Below, piece after piece: positions 27,981 to 41,000 of a DNA stretch of 64,000 nt; positions within the stretch are counted from its first letter, which is position 1, and every line of letters starts with the position of its first letter. Below the pieces are notes generated by a model that saw only the letters and a program-made list of their open reading frames with translations, made no database searches and was not told where the DNA came from. The DNA comes from Paenibacillus phyllosphaerae. GTDB taxonomy: Bacteria; Bacillota; Bacilli; Paenibacillales; Paenibacillaceae. The stretch spans positions 1 to 64,000 of the forward strand of contig NZ_JACHXK010000017.1 in NCBI RefSeq assembly GCF_014192105.1, read 5' to 3'. Both the position numbers and the translations under genes were made by a program.

Positions 27981-29162
27981 ATGAACAAGAAAAGTGTACG
28001 CGATGTCGAGGTTGCAGGAAAGCGCGTGTTCGTACGCGTTGACTTCAACGTACCTGTTGAGAATGGAGCAATCACGGATGACAAACGGATCCGCGAGACG
28101 CTTCCGACGATCAATTTCCTGATCGAGCAAGGCGCGAAAGTCATTCTAGCAAGCCACATGGGCCGTCCACAAGGCCAAGTGGTAGAAGAACTGCGTCTGT
28201 CCGCACAAGCTGTGCGTCTGTCCGAACTGCTGGGCAAACCGGTTGTGAAGGCAAGCGAAGCGGTTGGCGAAGAAGTGAAAGCACAAGTAGCTGCGCTGAA
28301 CAACGGCGACGTGCTGCTGCTCGAGAACGTTCGTTTCTACGAAGGCGAAGAGAAGAACGATCCAGAGCTGGCGAAGCAATTCGCAGAGCTTGCTGACCTG
28401 TTCGTCAACGACGCATTCGGCGCTGCTCACCGTGCCCACGCTTCGACGGAAGGTATCGCACACCATCTGCCAGCTGTAGCGGGTCTTCTCATGGAGAAAG
28501 AACTCGACGTGCTCGGCAAAGCGCTTAACAACCCAGAGCGTCCTTTCACAGCTATCGTCGGCGGCTCCAAGGTTAAAGATAAAATCGACGTCATCAACAA
28601 AATGATCGAGATCGCGGACAACATCATCATCGGCGGCGGCCTGTCCTACACCTTCTTCAAGGCGCAAGGCCATGAAATCGGTAAGTCGCTCGTTGACAAC
28701 AGCAAGCTGGATCTGGCACTCGAGTTCATCGAGAAAGCAAAATCCCTCGGCAAGAACTTCCTGATTCCAGTCGACATCGTGGTTGCAGACGACTTCAGCA
28801 AGAACGCAAACACGCAAATCGTTGGCGTAGAAGGCATTCCTGCAGAGTGGGAAGGCATCGACATTGGTCCGAAGACGCGTGAAATCTATGCTGACGTGAT
28901 CAAGAACTCCAAGCTGGTCGTATGGAACGGACCAATGGGCGTATTCGAGATCGAGCCATTCTCCCACGGTACGCAAGCTGTTGCACGTGCATGCGCGGAG
29001 ACTTCCGGTTACACGGTTATCGGCGGCGGCGATTCGGCTGCAGCGGCTGAGAAGTTCCAACTGGCTGACAAAATGGACTTCATCTCCACTGGCGGCGGCG
29101 CTTCCCTCGAGTTCATGGAAGGCAAAGCACTCCCAGGCGTAGTTGCCCTGAACGATAAATAA
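27981..29162 (+). CDS. pgk: Phosphoglycerate kinase
   Basis: A 393-residue kinase that makes ATP from 1,3-bisphosphoglycerate. N-terminal [11 protein letters not shown], substrate site ASHMGRPQG, nucleotide-site [10 protein letters not shown] and the C-terminal [12 protein letters not shown] and [13 protein letters not shown]. Ribosome site GGGAGGG precedes the ATG. Confidence 0.97.
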   Translation: MNKKSVRDVEVAGKRVFVRVDFNVPVENGAITDDKRIRETLPTINFLIEQGAKVILASHMGRPQGQVVEELRLSAQAVRLSELLGKPVVKASEAVGEEVKAQVAALNNGDVLLLENVRFYEGEEKNDPELAKQFAELADLFVNDAFGAAHRAHASTEGIAHHLPAVAGLLMEKELDVLGKALNNPERPFTAIVGGSKVKDKIDVINKMIEIADNIIIGGGLSYTFFKAQGHEIGKSLVDNSKLDLALEFIEKAKSLGKNFLIPVDIVVADDFSKNANTQIVGVEGIPAEWEGIDIGPKTREIYADVIKNSKLVVWNGPMGVFEIEPFSHGTQAVARACAETSGYTVIGGGDSAAAAEKFQLADKMDFISTGGGASLEFMEGKALPGVVALNDK

Positions 29163-29171
29163 TAATTTTTG

Positions 29172-29993
<822 letters not shown>

Positions 29994-29994
29994 G

Positions 29995-31530
29995 ATGACG
30001 GCACCTAAACCAGTTGCGCTCATCATTCTCGACGGCTTCGGCCTGCGGAATGACGTAACAGGCAATGCGGTCGCGCAGGCGAACAAGCCGAACTACGACC
30101 GTTATTGGAACACATACCCGCATACGACGCTCACGGCGTGCGGCGAAGCCGTTGGTCTTCCTGAAGGCCAAATGGGCAACTCCGAGGTAGGCCACCTGAA
30201 TATCGGTGCCGGCCGCGTGGTATACCAAGACCTGACGCGGATCAGCAAATCGATTCGCGAAGGCGAGTTCTACGACAACGAGACGCTGCAAGGCGCAGTC
30301 GATCATGCGAAGAAGAACGGCAAGAAGCTCCATCTGTACGGATTGCTGTCCGACGGCGGCGTTCACAGCCACATCGCGCATGTATTCGCGCTGCTTGAGC
30401 TTGCGAAGAAGAGTGAACTGAAGGACGTATACATCCATGCGTTCCTGGACGGCCGCGACGTTGCGCCGGACAGCGCCAAAGGCTACCTCGAGCAGCTGCA
30501 AGCGAAGATCGAAGAAATCGGCGTAGGCCAAATCGCGACCGTACAAGGCCGCTACTACGCGATGGACCGCGATAAGCGCTGGGAGCGTACCGAGAAATCG
30601 TACCGCGCCATGGTATACGGCGAAGGCCCGCAGTACACGAACCCGATCCAAGCCGTCGTCGAATCGTACGAGAAATCGGTATTCGACGAATTCGTCCTGC
30701 CTACGGTTATCGTAGGCGAAGAAGGCAAGCCGGTTGCGCTCGTCGAGTCCGAAGATGCGGTCATCTTCTTCAACTTCCGTCCTGACCGTGCCATCCAGCT
30801 GTCCCAAGTGTTCACGAACAGCGACTTCCGCGGTTTCGATCGCGGAGACCAAGTACCTGCGAACCTGTACTTCGTCTGTCTGACGCTGTTCAGCGAAACC
30901 GTAGGCGGCTATGTTGCGTACAAACCGAAGAACCTTGATAACACGTTGGGCGAAGTGCTCGTGCAGAATGGCAAGAAGCAGCTGCGTATCGCCGAGACCG
31001 AGAAATACCCGCACGTCACGTTCTTCTTCAGCGGCGGCCGCGATGTCGAGCTTCCGGGCGAGACGCGCATTCTCATCAATTCGCCGAAGGTTGCTACTTA
31101 TGACCTGAAGCCGGAGATGAGCGCTTACGAAGTGGCAGCTGCAGCGGTAGCCGAGATCGAAGCCGACAAGCATGACGCTATCATCCTTAACTTCGCGAAC
31201 CCGGACATGGTTGGCCACTCCGGCATGCTGGAGCCAACGATCAAGGCGGTTGAAGCGACGGACGAGTGCTTAGGCCAAGTCGTGGAAGCGGTGCTGGCTA
31301 AAGGCGGCGTATGCCTCATCACGGCGGACCACGGCAATGCGGATATGGTCATCGACCCGAACGGACGTCCATTCACGGCGCACACGACAAACCCGGTTCC
31401 ATTCATCGTAACGAAGCAGGGCGCTTTGCGCGAAGGCGGCATCCTGGCCGACATCGCTCCGACGATGCTGGATCTGCTCGGTCTGTCGAAACCGGAAGAG
31501 ATGACGGGCACGACGCTCATTCAAGGTTAA
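29995..31530 (+). CDS. gpmI: 2,3-bisphosphoglycerate-independent phosphoglycerate mutase
   Basis: A 511-residue manganese-dependent mutase of the alkaline phosphatase superfamily. N-terminal [10 protein letters not shown] metal motif, phosphoserine site [15 protein letters not shown] near residue 62, and C-terminal metal ligands in [11 protein letters not shown] and [11 protein letters not shown]. Translation is probably coupled to tpiA. Confidence 0.96.
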   Translation: MTAPKPVALIILDGFGLRNDVTGNAVAQANKPNYDRYWNTYPHTTLTACGEAVGLPEGQMGNSEVGHLNIGAGRVVYQDLTRISKSIREGEFYDNETLQGAVDHAKKNGKKLHLYGLLSDGGVHSHIAHVFALLELAKKSELKDVYIHAFLDGRDVAPDSAKGYLEQLQAKIEEIGVGQIATVQGRYYAMDRDKRWERTEKSYRAMVYGEGPQYTNPIQAVVESYEKSVFDEFVLPTVIVGEEGKPVALVESEDAVIFFNFRPDRAIQLSQVFTNSDFRGFDRGDQVPANLYFVCLTLFSETVGGYVAYKPKNLDNTLGEVLVQNGKKQLRIAETEKYPHVTFFFSGGRDVELPGETRILINSPKVATYDLKPEMSAYEVAAAAVAEIEADKHDAIILNFANPDMVGHSGMLEPTIKAVEATDECLGQVVEAVLAKGGVCLITADHGNADMVIDPNGRPFTAHTTNPVPFIVTKQGALREGGILADIAPTMLDLLGLSKPEEMTGTTLIQG

Positions 31531-31596
31531 GTAAAGACGGCACCGGGCGCTTGTCCCAGAGCCGCAATATGGTTTACTATAGATTCGTTTGAATAA

Positions 31597-32913
<1,317 letters not shown>

Positions 32914-33021
32914 GCTTGAAGTCGGTCAGGCTTGCAGGAGGCTTCTAAAAGCGGCAAAGCCAAGATGACAAAAGAATGTCCCCAAAAGCAGCAATGTTTC
33001 GGGTAGGACATCCGCTATAAT

Positions 33022-33067
33022 AAGGAGAGAGGCGTGCAACCGTTGCACAGCTTCTCTCCTTTTTTAC
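33022..33067 (+). terminator. Terminator of the glycolytic operon
   Basis: Long hairpin: outer arms GGAGAGA/TCTCTCC and inner arms GTGCAA/TTGCAC, followed by six T. Confidence 0.92.
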
Positions 33068-33118
33068 TTTTACTTAGTAGTGGTTGGAACCTTAATCTTG
33101 CCGTAGGGGTGGTATTGG

Positions 33119-33886
33119 ATGGCGAAGCCGATCGTAGGCTTGCAGCTGTATACGCTGCGTGATCAGACGGAGAAGGATTTTCTGGGTACGATTCGCAAGG
33201 TAGCCGATATGGGCTACAAAGCAATTGAATTTGCAGGATACTACAACACGCCGGCGCACGAGATCAAAGCGCTGATCGAAGAGCTTGGATTGGAAGCGCC
33301 TTCGGCGCATGTGGGCCTGAATTTCGGCGAGCCGGAGAACATGGCTGCCGATCTGGACAAGCAGATTGCAACAGCCAAGGAAATTGGCATTCAATACATC
33401 ATCGTGCCTTGGGCACCGCTGCCGGAGACGCCTACCGCGGACGACGTGAAGCACCTGGCGGAAACGCTGCAGAAAGCCGGCAAGCAGGTCACGGAAGCGG
33501 GTTTGAAGTTCGGCTATCACAATCATGATTTTGAATTCAAGCTGGTCGACGACAAGACGATTATCGATCATCTGCTGGAGACCGTCCCTGCCGAATATTT
33601 GATCGCGGAGTTCGACCTGGGCTGGGTACATATGGGCGGGTATAAGCCGGTCGATTACGTGCAACGCTACGCAGGCAGAGTGCCTCTCGCGCACTTCAAG
33701 GATTTCGGGCAAGGACGCCGCGATACCGAAGTCGGCAAAGGCGTCGTCGATCTGAAGAGCGTGCTGAACATCGCCGAGGAAGTCGGCATTCAGTACATGA
33801 TCGTGGAGCAGGAGGAATTTGCGTCTTCTTCGCTCGAGAGCGCGAAAATCTGCCTAGAGTTTTTCCGCGAGAACGGATATTTGTAA
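33119..33886 (+). CDS. Sugar phosphate isomerase/epimerase family protein
   Basis: A 255-residue TIM-barrel protein of the xylose-isomerase-like family (AP endonuclease family 2 superfamily). N-terminal VGLQLYTLRDQTEKD, metal-ligand regions KFGYHNHDFEF, LIAEFDLGWVHMGG, and VPLAHFKDF are typical of inosose or sugar isomerase-like members. Substrate cannot be assigned. Start ATG after AGGGGTGG. It stands alone between eno and secG. Confidence 0.85.
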   Translation: MAKPIVGLQLYTLRDQTEKDFLGTIRKVADMGYKAIEFAGYYNTPAHEIKALIEELGLEAPSAHVGLNFGEPENMAADLDKQIATAKEIGIQYIIVPWAPLPETPTADDVKHLAETLQKAGKQVTEAGLKFGYHNHDFEFKLVDDKTIIDHLLETVPAEYLIAEFDLGWVHMGGYKPVDYVQRYAGRVPLAHFKDFGQGRRDTEVGKGVVDLKSVLNIAEEVGIQYMIVEQEEFASSSLESAKICLEFFRENGYL

Positions 33887-33916
33887 ATTTTTTGCTGACA
33901 ACAAGGCCGGCTTAAG

Positions 33917-33946
33917 TTGAAAGTTCCATATCTCCTATGATACAAT
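33917..33946 (+). promoter_or_regulatory. Promoter of secG
   Basis: TTGAAA (33917-33922), 18-base spacer, TACAAT (33941-33946), 83 bases before the GTG start. Confidence 0.6.
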
Positions 33947-34028
33947 GTACATGCTGTCTATAGGCTGAATCCTCTACGGGATATCGGCTACGGCAAATGC
34001 TGATGCTTCTTGCGTTGGAGGTGGAACT

Positions 34029-34262
34029 GTGGATATTTTCTTCAAAATTTTGCTGGTCATTTTCTCGCTTGGCTTGATCGCAGTTGTATTGCTGCAGAAA
34101 GGGAAAAGCGCGGGCCTTTCAGGTGCCATCTCCGGTGGTGCAGAGCATCTGTTCGGGAAGAATAAAGCTCGCGGTCTGGATCTGTTCCTTCAGCGGCTTA
34201 CGATTGGTCTGGCTGCAGGGTTCTTCATTCTCTCCCTGGTCGTTGCCTACCTCGTGAAATAA
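34029..34262 (+). CDS. secG: Preprotein translocase subunit SecG
   Basis: A 77-residue protein with two hydrophobic segments (residues ~3-20 and ~53-74) joined by the conserved cytoplasmic loop [29 protein letters not shown]. It is part of the SecYEG channel. Start is GTG, 9 bases after TGGAGGTGG. In Bacillus secG leads toward rnr-smpB-ssrA; here a sugar importer interrupts that order. Confidence 0.95.
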   Translation: MDIFFKILLVIFSLGLIAVVLLQKGKSAGLSGAISGGAEHLFGKNKARGLDLFLQRLTIGLAAGFFILSLVVAYLVK

Positions 34263-34273
34263 GATAGGTGTAA

Positions 34274-34301
34274 AAGCGGGACGCGTTCCCGCTTTTTTTA
34301 T
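34274..34301 (+). terminator. Terminator after secG
   Basis: Stem AGCGGGA/TCCCGCT followed by seven T. Confidence 0.92.
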
Positions 34302-34312
34302 TTGTTTAGACG

Positions 34313-34357
34313 AATCCCGCAATTGTCGGCGCCTTAGCCGATGATCGCGGGATTTTT
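34313..34357 (+). terminator. Second hairpin with T-run after secG
   Basis: Arms AATCCCGC/GCGGGATT with inner pair TCGGC/GCCGA, followed by TTTTT. Confidence 0.6.
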
Positions 34358-34420
34358 GGCGTCCACGCTTGCGCGTCGTTTACAAGATGAATATGAACAT
34401 GGTGCAAATTTGGGAGATGA

Positions 34421-34435
34421 AAGGAACAATTCCTT
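34421..34435. promoter_or_regulatory. Inverted repeat upstream of the Ugp-like operon
   Basis: AAGGAACAATTCCTT, 6-bp arms with a 3-base centre, ~75 bases before the first gene. Could be an operator; no regulator can be named. Confidence 0.35.
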
Positions 34436-34508
34436 ATCCTGGGGATGACATGTCCGTAACACTCGGGCACTAGAATAGGGAGCATCAGGCGGAGAAGGGA
34501 TGATGTTC

Positions 34509-35468
34509 ATGCAACCCTCGGAAGGCAGGCTGCCAGCTTCTTGGCGCCAAGCGGGGAGGCGAAAGCTCGCAGTCAGACAGACATCGCGAAGACGGATGCA
34601 GCTGCGGGAGAATGTGATCGGTTATGCGATGCTTGTGCCGTCGCTTCTGTTATTTGCCGTGTTTCTATTCTATCCGCTTGGTAAGTCGATGTACCTTAGT
34701 CTGCATTTGACCGATCCGCGAGGACGGATTGCCGCCTATGTGGGCTTCGAGAACTTCACCGCACTCCTTACATCAGACGCATTCTGGAATAGCTTGCGCG
34801 TAACCGGGCTATTCACCTTATATACCGTTATACCTGGACTGGTGCTCGGACTAGTGTTGGCCGCATTGACGAGCCGCCCTCGCAGAGGGATGCGGGCATT
34901 CCAGCTCGTCTTCTCCATGCCGGTTGCGCTGTCGATCGGAACGGCGGCCGTCATCTGGATGATGCTGTTCCATCCGACGATGGGCATGCTCAACTACTGG
35001 CTGTCGCTGGCCGGTCTGGCACCGATCCAATGGTTAACCGATCCGAAGTGGGCGCTCATCTCGATCTCGATCATGACGGTCTGGATGAACTCGGGGTTCA
35101 ACTACATCATGCTGCATAGCGGCTTGCAGAGCATTCGGGAAGACATTCTGGAGAGCGCAACAATCGATGGGGCTGGGCCGGTCACGTTGTTCGTCCGTAT
35201 CAAGCTACCGCTGCTCTCGCCCGTGCTATTCTTCCTGACGGTCGTATCGATCATGCACGCGTTCCAATCTTTCGGACAGAGCCACATCCTGACCAAAGGC
35301 GGACCTGCCGGATCAACGGAAGTATTCGTCTACTCGATTTACAAAGAAGCGTTCGTCAACTACCAGCTCGGTACCGGCAGCGCGATGTCGCTCGTCCTGT
35401 TCATGCTGCTGCTGATCCTGACGCTCATTCAATTCCTGGTGCTCGAAAAGAAGGTGCATTACCAATGA
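34509..35468 (+). CDS. UgpA-like ABC permease
   Basis: A 319-residue inner-membrane permease of the MalF/UgpA class. About six hydrophobic segments; the EAA loop that contacts the ATPase is EDILESATIDGAGPVTLFVRI near residue 215. The third of three close ATG codons (34500, 34503, 34509) is chosen because it stands 9 bases after GGAGAAGGG. The ~35-residue N-terminal leader is hydrophilic and basic. It overlaps the second permease by 4 bases. Partner binding protein is UgpB-like, so glycerol-3-phosphate or its diesters are possible substrates. Confidence 0.88.
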   Translation: MQPSEGRLPASWRQAGRRKLAVRQTSRRRMQLRENVIGYAMLVPSLLLFAVFLFYPLGKSMYLSLHLTDPRGRIAAYVGFENFTALLTSDAFWNSLRVTGLFTLYTVIPGLVLGLVLAALTSRPRRGMRAFQLVFSMPVALSIGTAAVIWMMLFHPTMGMLNYWLSLAGLAPIQWLTDPKWALISISIMTVWMNSGFNYIMLHSGLQSIREDILESATIDGAGPVTLFVRIKLPLLSPVLFFLTVVSIMHAFQSFGQSHILTKGGPAGSTEVFVYSIYKEAFVNYQLGTGSAMSLVLFMLLLILTLIQFLVLEKKVHYQ

Positions 35469-36292
35469 CGATTAGACACGGCTGGTCTGCTGCTTTTATG
35501 TATATCGCGCTTATCGTGCTGGCGCTTGTCCTCATATATCCGGTCTATTATGCCTTCGCCTCAGCGGTCATGTCGCCTGAGGAATCCAGTCAGTATCCAC
35601 CGCGGATGTTCCCGTCGCACCTCGACTTCAGCGCGATCCGGTCGGTCGTGGATCTTGTGCCGATCGGGGCGTTCATCCGCAACAGCTTCTTCATAGCGGC
35701 AGCCATAACCGTCGGACAGGTGCTGACGGCATCTCTTGCGGCTTATGCGTTCACATTCGTGAAGATGCGTTTCCGCGCGTTCTGGTTCGGCTTGTTCCTG
35801 TCGACGATGATGATCCCATGGGAAGTGACGATCATCCCGAACTACATGACGGTCAAGTCGTTAGGGTGGCTCGACAGCTACCCGGGCCTCATCATGCCGT
35901 TCTTGGCTTCGGCCTTCGGCGTATTCCTGCTCCGGCAGTTCTTCCTTCAGCTGCCGAAGGAATTGTTCGAGGCCGCGGTGATTGACGGCTGCGGACATTG
36001 GCGCTATTTGGCCCGAATCGTCATGCCATTGTCCCGTCCGGCGCTTGCTTCGCTTGCTGTCTATGCCTTCCTGAATGCGTGGAACATGTACCTGTGGCCG
36101 CTGCTGGTGACCAGTACGCCGGAGATGCGCACCGTGCAGATCGGCATCAGCATGCTGCAGTTCGAAGAATTCACCGCTTGGAACATCGTGCTTGCCGGGG
36201 TATCGCTCGTTCTGTTGCCTTCCCTCATCTTCCTGGTGCTTGGGCTGAAGCAGCTGGTTCAAGGCATTACGGCTGGCGCGGTGAAAGGGTAG
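35465..36292 (+). CDS. UgpE-like ABC permease
   Basis: A 275-residue permease of the MalG/UgpE class with six hydrophobic segments. EAA loop: LPKELFEAAVIDGCGHWRYLARIV near residue 165. Begins with ATG overlapping the stop of the first permease (ATGA). No ATPase gene follows, so the pair needs a separate ATPase, probably the one at 2240. Confidence 0.9.
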   Translation: MTIRHGWSAAFMYIALIVLALVLIYPVYYAFASAVMSPEESSQYPPRMFPSHLDFSAIRSVVDLVPIGAFIRNSFFIAAAITVGQVLTASLAAYAFTFVKMRFRAFWFGLFLSTMMIPWEVTIIPNYMTVKSLGWLDSYPGLIMPFLASAFGVFLLRQFFLQLPKELFEAAVIDGCGHWRYLARIVMPLSRPALASLAVYAFLNAWNMYLWPLLVTSTPEMRTVQIGISMLQFEEFTAWNIVLAGVSLVLLPSLIFLVLGLKQLVQGITAGAVKG

Positions 36293-36370
36293 CGTATCTA
36301 CGCGTTGGATCCGCCCATACCGGGTGTGCCATACATATAAAATCTGTGTAGAGAAGGGGAATCGACCATT

Positions 36371-37798
36371 ATGCAAGGAATGAAGCGCAAAGCAGTGCTC
36401 CTGACGGCAGTGACGGCAGCAATGATGACCGTGTCCGCATGCGGAACCAACAGCGAGAATACGGCTGGAGAGGTCAATGTCGATCAAGCGACGGAAGCAG
36501 CTTCACAGACAGCAGAGGGTTCGATCAATGAAGGAGCGGCACCTGCGGCGGAGACAAGCAAGGAGCCGGTGAAGGTCGTCTGGTGGCACTCCATGGGCGG
36601 AGAGCTGGGCAAGGCCGCAACGCAGCTGGTGACGGATTTTAACGCGTCCCAACAGGATATCGTCGTCGAAGAGGTGTACCAAGGCACGTACGACGAGAGC
36701 TTGAACAAGATGAAAGCGTCGATGGATGACAAGTCCGGCCCGTCCCTCATCCAGGTGTACGAGATCGGCTCCCGGTTCATGATCGACTCGGGCGCGGTCA
36801 CGCCGGTGCAGCAATTCATCGACGGCGAAGGCTATAGTCTCGCAGACTTGGAGCCGAATATCGCAAACTACTATACGTTCGACGGCAAGCAATACTCGAT
36901 GCCGTTCAATACTTCGAACCCGATCCTCTACTACAATAAGACGCTGTTCAAAAATGCGGGCCTGGATCCGGAGAAGCCGCCAGCAACGTTCGAAGAGGTG
37001 GCGGAAGCGGCCAAGAAGCTGACGAAAGACGGCGTGACCGGCGGCTCCTTCGCCATCTACGGCTGGTTCATGGAGCAGCTGTTCGCGAACCAGGGCGCGG
37101 ACTATGTGGACAACGGCAACGGCCGTACAGCGGCGGCAACGGCTTCCTTGGTGAATACGGACGCTGGCGTGAAGACGCTGGAGTGGTGGAAATCGCTCAT
37201 CGACAACAAGACCATGCTCAACCTGGGCCGTAAAACCGACGATACGAAGAAAGCGTTCATCGCTGGCCAAGTGGCCATGACGCTCGATTCGACGGCAAGC
37301 CTTCGCGGCATCGTCGACGGCGTCGGCGACAAATTCGAAGTCGGCACCGCGTTCCTGCCTAAGCCTGCCGCAAGCGGCGACGGCGGCGTGGTCGTGGGCG
37401 GCGCGAGCCTGTGGATTCTGAACAACAAGCCGGAAGCGGAGCAGCAAGCGGCTTGGACGTTCATGAAGTATCTGGCCGAACCTGCGACGCAGGCGAAGTG
37501 GCATATCAACACCGGCTACTTCCCGATCACGACCAAAGCGTACGACGAACAGATCGTCAAAGATAACCTCGCCAAGTACCCGCAGTTCCAGACGGCGATT
37601 GATCAATTGCACGCGACGAAGGCGATGCCGGCAACGCAAGGCGCGGTAATGGGCGTATTCCCAGAGGCGCGTCAGCTGGTCGAGACGGCGATCGAGGAAG
37701 CGTTCAGCGGGCAGAAGACGCCGAAGGCGGCGCTGGATGATGCCGCGGCGGCGATCACGGAGAAGATTGCGACCTACAATAAAACGGTGAGCAAGTAA
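36371..37798 (+). CDS. UgpB-like substrate-binding lipoprotein
   Basis: A 475-residue extracellular solute-binding protein with a lipoprotein signal: basic start, hydrophobic stretch and lipobox VSAC (Cys around residue 24). The mature part resembles E. coli UgpB through much of its length, for example VWWHSMGGELGKA, GPSLIQVYEIGS, NPILYYNKTLFKNAGLDPEKPP and VVGGASLWIL. UgpB binds sn-glycerol-3-phosphate and glycerophosphodiesters. A Thr/Glu/Ala-rich linker (~residues 25-65) precedes the domain. Two ATG codons (36371, 36380) are possible. The fold is also shared with oligosaccharide binders, so the ligand remains a family-level call. Confidence 0.87.
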   Translation: MQGMKRKAVLLTAVTAAMMTVSACGTNSENTAGEVNVDQATEAASQTAEGSINEGAAPAAETSKEPVKVVWWHSMGGELGKAATQLVTDFNASQQDIVVEEVYQGTYDESLNKMKASMDDKSGPSLIQVYEIGSRFMIDSGAVTPVQQFIDGEGYSLADLEPNIANYYTFDGKQYSMPFNTSNPILYYNKTLFKNAGLDPEKPPATFEEVAEAAKKLTKDGVTGGSFAIYGWFMEQLFANQGADYVDNGNGRTAAATASLVNTDAGVKTLEWWKSLIDNKTMLNLGRKTDDTKKAFIAGQVAMTLDSTASLRGIVDGVGDKFEVGTAFLPKPAASGDGGVVVGGASLWILNNKPEAEQQAAWTFMKYLAEPATQAKWHINTGYFPITTKAYDEQIVKDNLAKYPQFQTAIDQLHATKAMPATQGAVMGVFPEARQLVETAIEEAFSGQKTPKAALDDAAAAITEKIATYNKTVSK

Positions 37799-37807
37799 AG
37801 GAATTGA

Positions 37808-37860
37808 AGGAGCGTTCCCCGGCGGCAGCGTTAATGTACTGCCCGGGGCGCTCTTTTTGC
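37808..37860 (+). terminator. Terminator after the Ugp-like operon
   Basis: Arms GAGCG..CCCCGG / CCCGGGGCGCTC followed by TTTTTGC. The rest of the gap to rnr shows no gene. Confidence 0.82.
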
Positions 37861-38094
37861 TGTTTAGGCGAAGGGTTGTCTGTGTGAAGGAGAGGTATAG
37901 ATTCGAGGCGGGTTTGGTACGCTTAAAAGGGGAGATTTCACCGCTTTGCGCAAGGGTGTGCAGATTGGTAAATATTTTCGCGCCAAGCGGATGGCACTAT
38001 CCTTTTTCGTGTATACTGAATCTATATGTAAATCTATCATCCTGATGCTGCATTGAGGCTTCGCTTCAGATGGCGGCGCGCGAGTGGAGGCATT

Positions 38095-41000
38095 ATGATA
38101 ACGGAGCAAGAACTGCTTGATTTTATGCGGGATACGGCTTATAAGCCGTTGACATATCAGGAACTGGAGGCCGAACTGGGCGGAGGAGACGCACAGTCCT
38201 TCAAGGAATTCCTTATCCTGCTCAACAAGCTTGAGAACGAGGGCAAAGTGCTCCGCTCACGGACGGAACGCTATGGTGTCCCGGAGCGCATGAATTTGCT
38301 GCGCGGCCGCGTTCAAGCGCATGCGAAGGGATTCGCATTCCTTATTCCGGATGAGAAGGGTCATCCGGATGTGTATTTGCATGCGAACGATTTGAAGACC
38401 GCCATGAACGGCGATATCGTGCTGGTGCGCATTACGTCCAAGAGCGAGGGCGGCGGCCGCATGGAAGGCGAGGTCGTCCGCGTCGTGGAGCGTGCGGTGA
38501 CCCAGGTGGTCGGCACGTTCGAGAATCATGAGGCGTACGGATTCGTCGTTCCGGACGACAAGCGGATTAACCGCGATATTTTTATCCCTAAAGGCGAGTA
38601 CCTGGGGGCGGTCTCCGGGCAGAAAGTCGTCGTCAAAATCGTCTCGTATCCGGAAGGGCGTTCGGCTGCTCAAGGCGAGATCCTCGAGATTCTCGGCCAT
38701 AAGGATGATCCGGGCGTCGATATTCTCTCGATCATCCGCAAGCATCAACTGCCGGAGAGCTTCCCGCACGATGTGATGATGGAAGCCGAGGCTGCGCCGG
38801 ACACGATCACCGAAGAAGAGATCGTAAGCCAAGGACGCCGCGACCTGCGCGACCGCGTTATCGTGACGATCGACGGCGAAGACGCGAAGGACCTGGACGA
38901 TGCGGTTAACGTCGAGCGTTTGCCGAACGGCAACTATCTGCTCGGCGTCCATATCGCGGACGTCGGCTATTACGTGACGGAGAATTCCTCGCTGGACCAA
39001 GAGGCGTATCGCCGCGGATGCTCGGTGTATCTGGTGGATCGGGTTATCCCGATGCTGCCGCATCGGTTGTCGAACGGTATCTGCTCGCTTAATCCGCAGG
39101 TCGACCGCTTGACGATGTCATGCGAGATGGAATTCGACGCGACGACGTTGAAGCGGGTACGCCATGACGTGTTCACGAGCGTGATTCGCACGAAGGAACG
39201 GATGACGTATTCGAATGTGCGCAAAATCCTGCAGAACGAAGATCCGGAAGTAACCGAACGTTACGCCGAGCTGGTCGATACGTTCAAGCTGATGGAGGAT
39301 CTCGCGATGCGCCTTCGCTCGATGCGAATGCAGCGCGGGGCGATCGACTTCGACTTCGTGGAAGCGAAAGTCCTCGTCGATTCCGAGGGCAAGCCGACCG
39401 ACATTATCAAGCGCGAGCGCTCGATCGCCGAGCAGATTATCGAGGAGTTCATGCTGGCGGCGAACGAGACGGTAGCCGAGCATTTCTTCTGGCTGAAGGT
39501 GCCGTTCCTGTACCGGATTCACGAGAACCCGGACTCGGAGAAACTGATGACGTTCGTGCAATTCGCGGCGAATTTCGGTTATCAGATCAAAGGCAAAGGC
39601 AACAAGATTCATCCGCGCTCGCTGCAGACGCTGCTCGATGAGATCCACGGCAAGAAGGAGCAGACGGTCATCTCGACGATGATGCTCCGTTCGATGAAGC
39701 AGGCGCGTTATGAGGCGGAGAGCATGGGCCACTTCGGTCTTGCGGCCGAGTTCTACTCGCACTTCACGTCGCCGATCCGGCGTTATCCGGACTTGGTCAT
39801 TCACCGCGTTATGCGCGAGGTATTCGAGAACGGCGGCACGCTGACGCCGGAGCGGCTCGATGCGCTCAATCAGCGCATGCCGGATATTGCGCAGCAATCG
39901 TCGGAGCGCGAGCGCGTGGCGGTCGAGGCCGAACGGGATACCGAGAAGCTGAAGAAAGCCGAGTACATGCTCGATAAGATCGGCGAGGAATTCGACGGTA
40001 TCATTAGCAGCGTCACCAGCTTCGGGTTCTTCATCGAACTCGAGAATACGGTCGAAGGCTTGATTCGTCTGAGCGACATGCACGATGACTTCTACCACTT
40101 CCATGAGCAGCATATGGTGCTGATCGGCGAACGTACATCCCGGATTTTCCGAATCGGGGACGATGTGCGTATTCGGGTCGAGAACGTCAATATGGATGAG
40201 CATACGATCGACTTCGTGCTGGTGGACACAGGCTCCATCAATACCGATCCTAACTTCGAGAGGGCATTGAAGGCAGGACGCGGCGGACGCGGGCAACAGT
40301 CCGGTCGCGGTCGCGGCGATCGTAACGGCGGGCGTTCGGATGACCGCAGCGCCGGGCGCGACGATGGACGCGGCGGCAGACGCAGACGCGGCGATGACCG
40401 CGTGGCGGCAGAAGGCTCGTCGGATCGCGGCGGACGTGGCGGGCGCCAGGGACAAGGCGGTCAGGGACAAGGCGTTCAAGTTGGCCAGGGCGGCAACCGT
40501 CAAGGCGGCCGCGGAGGCCAAGGTCAAGGCGGACAAGGGCAGCGCAAAGGCCAGAGCACCGTCTTCATTCCGGGACGTCGCAATGATAGCGAGCAGCGTC
40601 CAGGTTGGAAGCCGGAGGATGATTATAATCTCGATAAGATCCTCGGCGTAAGCGAAGGAGCAGCCGATCAGGGCGGCGCTGCTGCTGATGGCAACCGCAG
40701 CGGGGGTTCGCGTTCCGGCGGCGGCAAGCGCAAAGGCGGCGTCCGCACCGATATGTGGGGCCTGCCGATCCTCGGCACCGGCGGCATTATCGATGAAGGC
40801 GAGTACGAGCACTTCAACGGCCCGGGCGGCCAACGGAAGAGCCGTTCCGGCGGCGGTAACCGTTCCGGCGGCAACCGCAGCGGCGGTCCACGTGGCGGCG
40901 GCCAAAGCGGTCAAGGAGCCGGTAACGGCGGACCGCGCAGCGGCGGCAACACCAATGGCCCGCGTGGCGGTGGCGACGTTGGCGCTCCAGGCGGCGGAGG

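Noticed and set aside
38053..38094. Upstream start for rnr
   Set aside because: The 14 extra residues are not part of RNase R and the ATG at 38095 has a ribosome site.
39118..40914. Large minus-strand open frame opposite rnr
   Set aside because: It results from the GC-rich Gly/Arg-coding repeats on the other strand; the translated product is low-complexity and has no family match.
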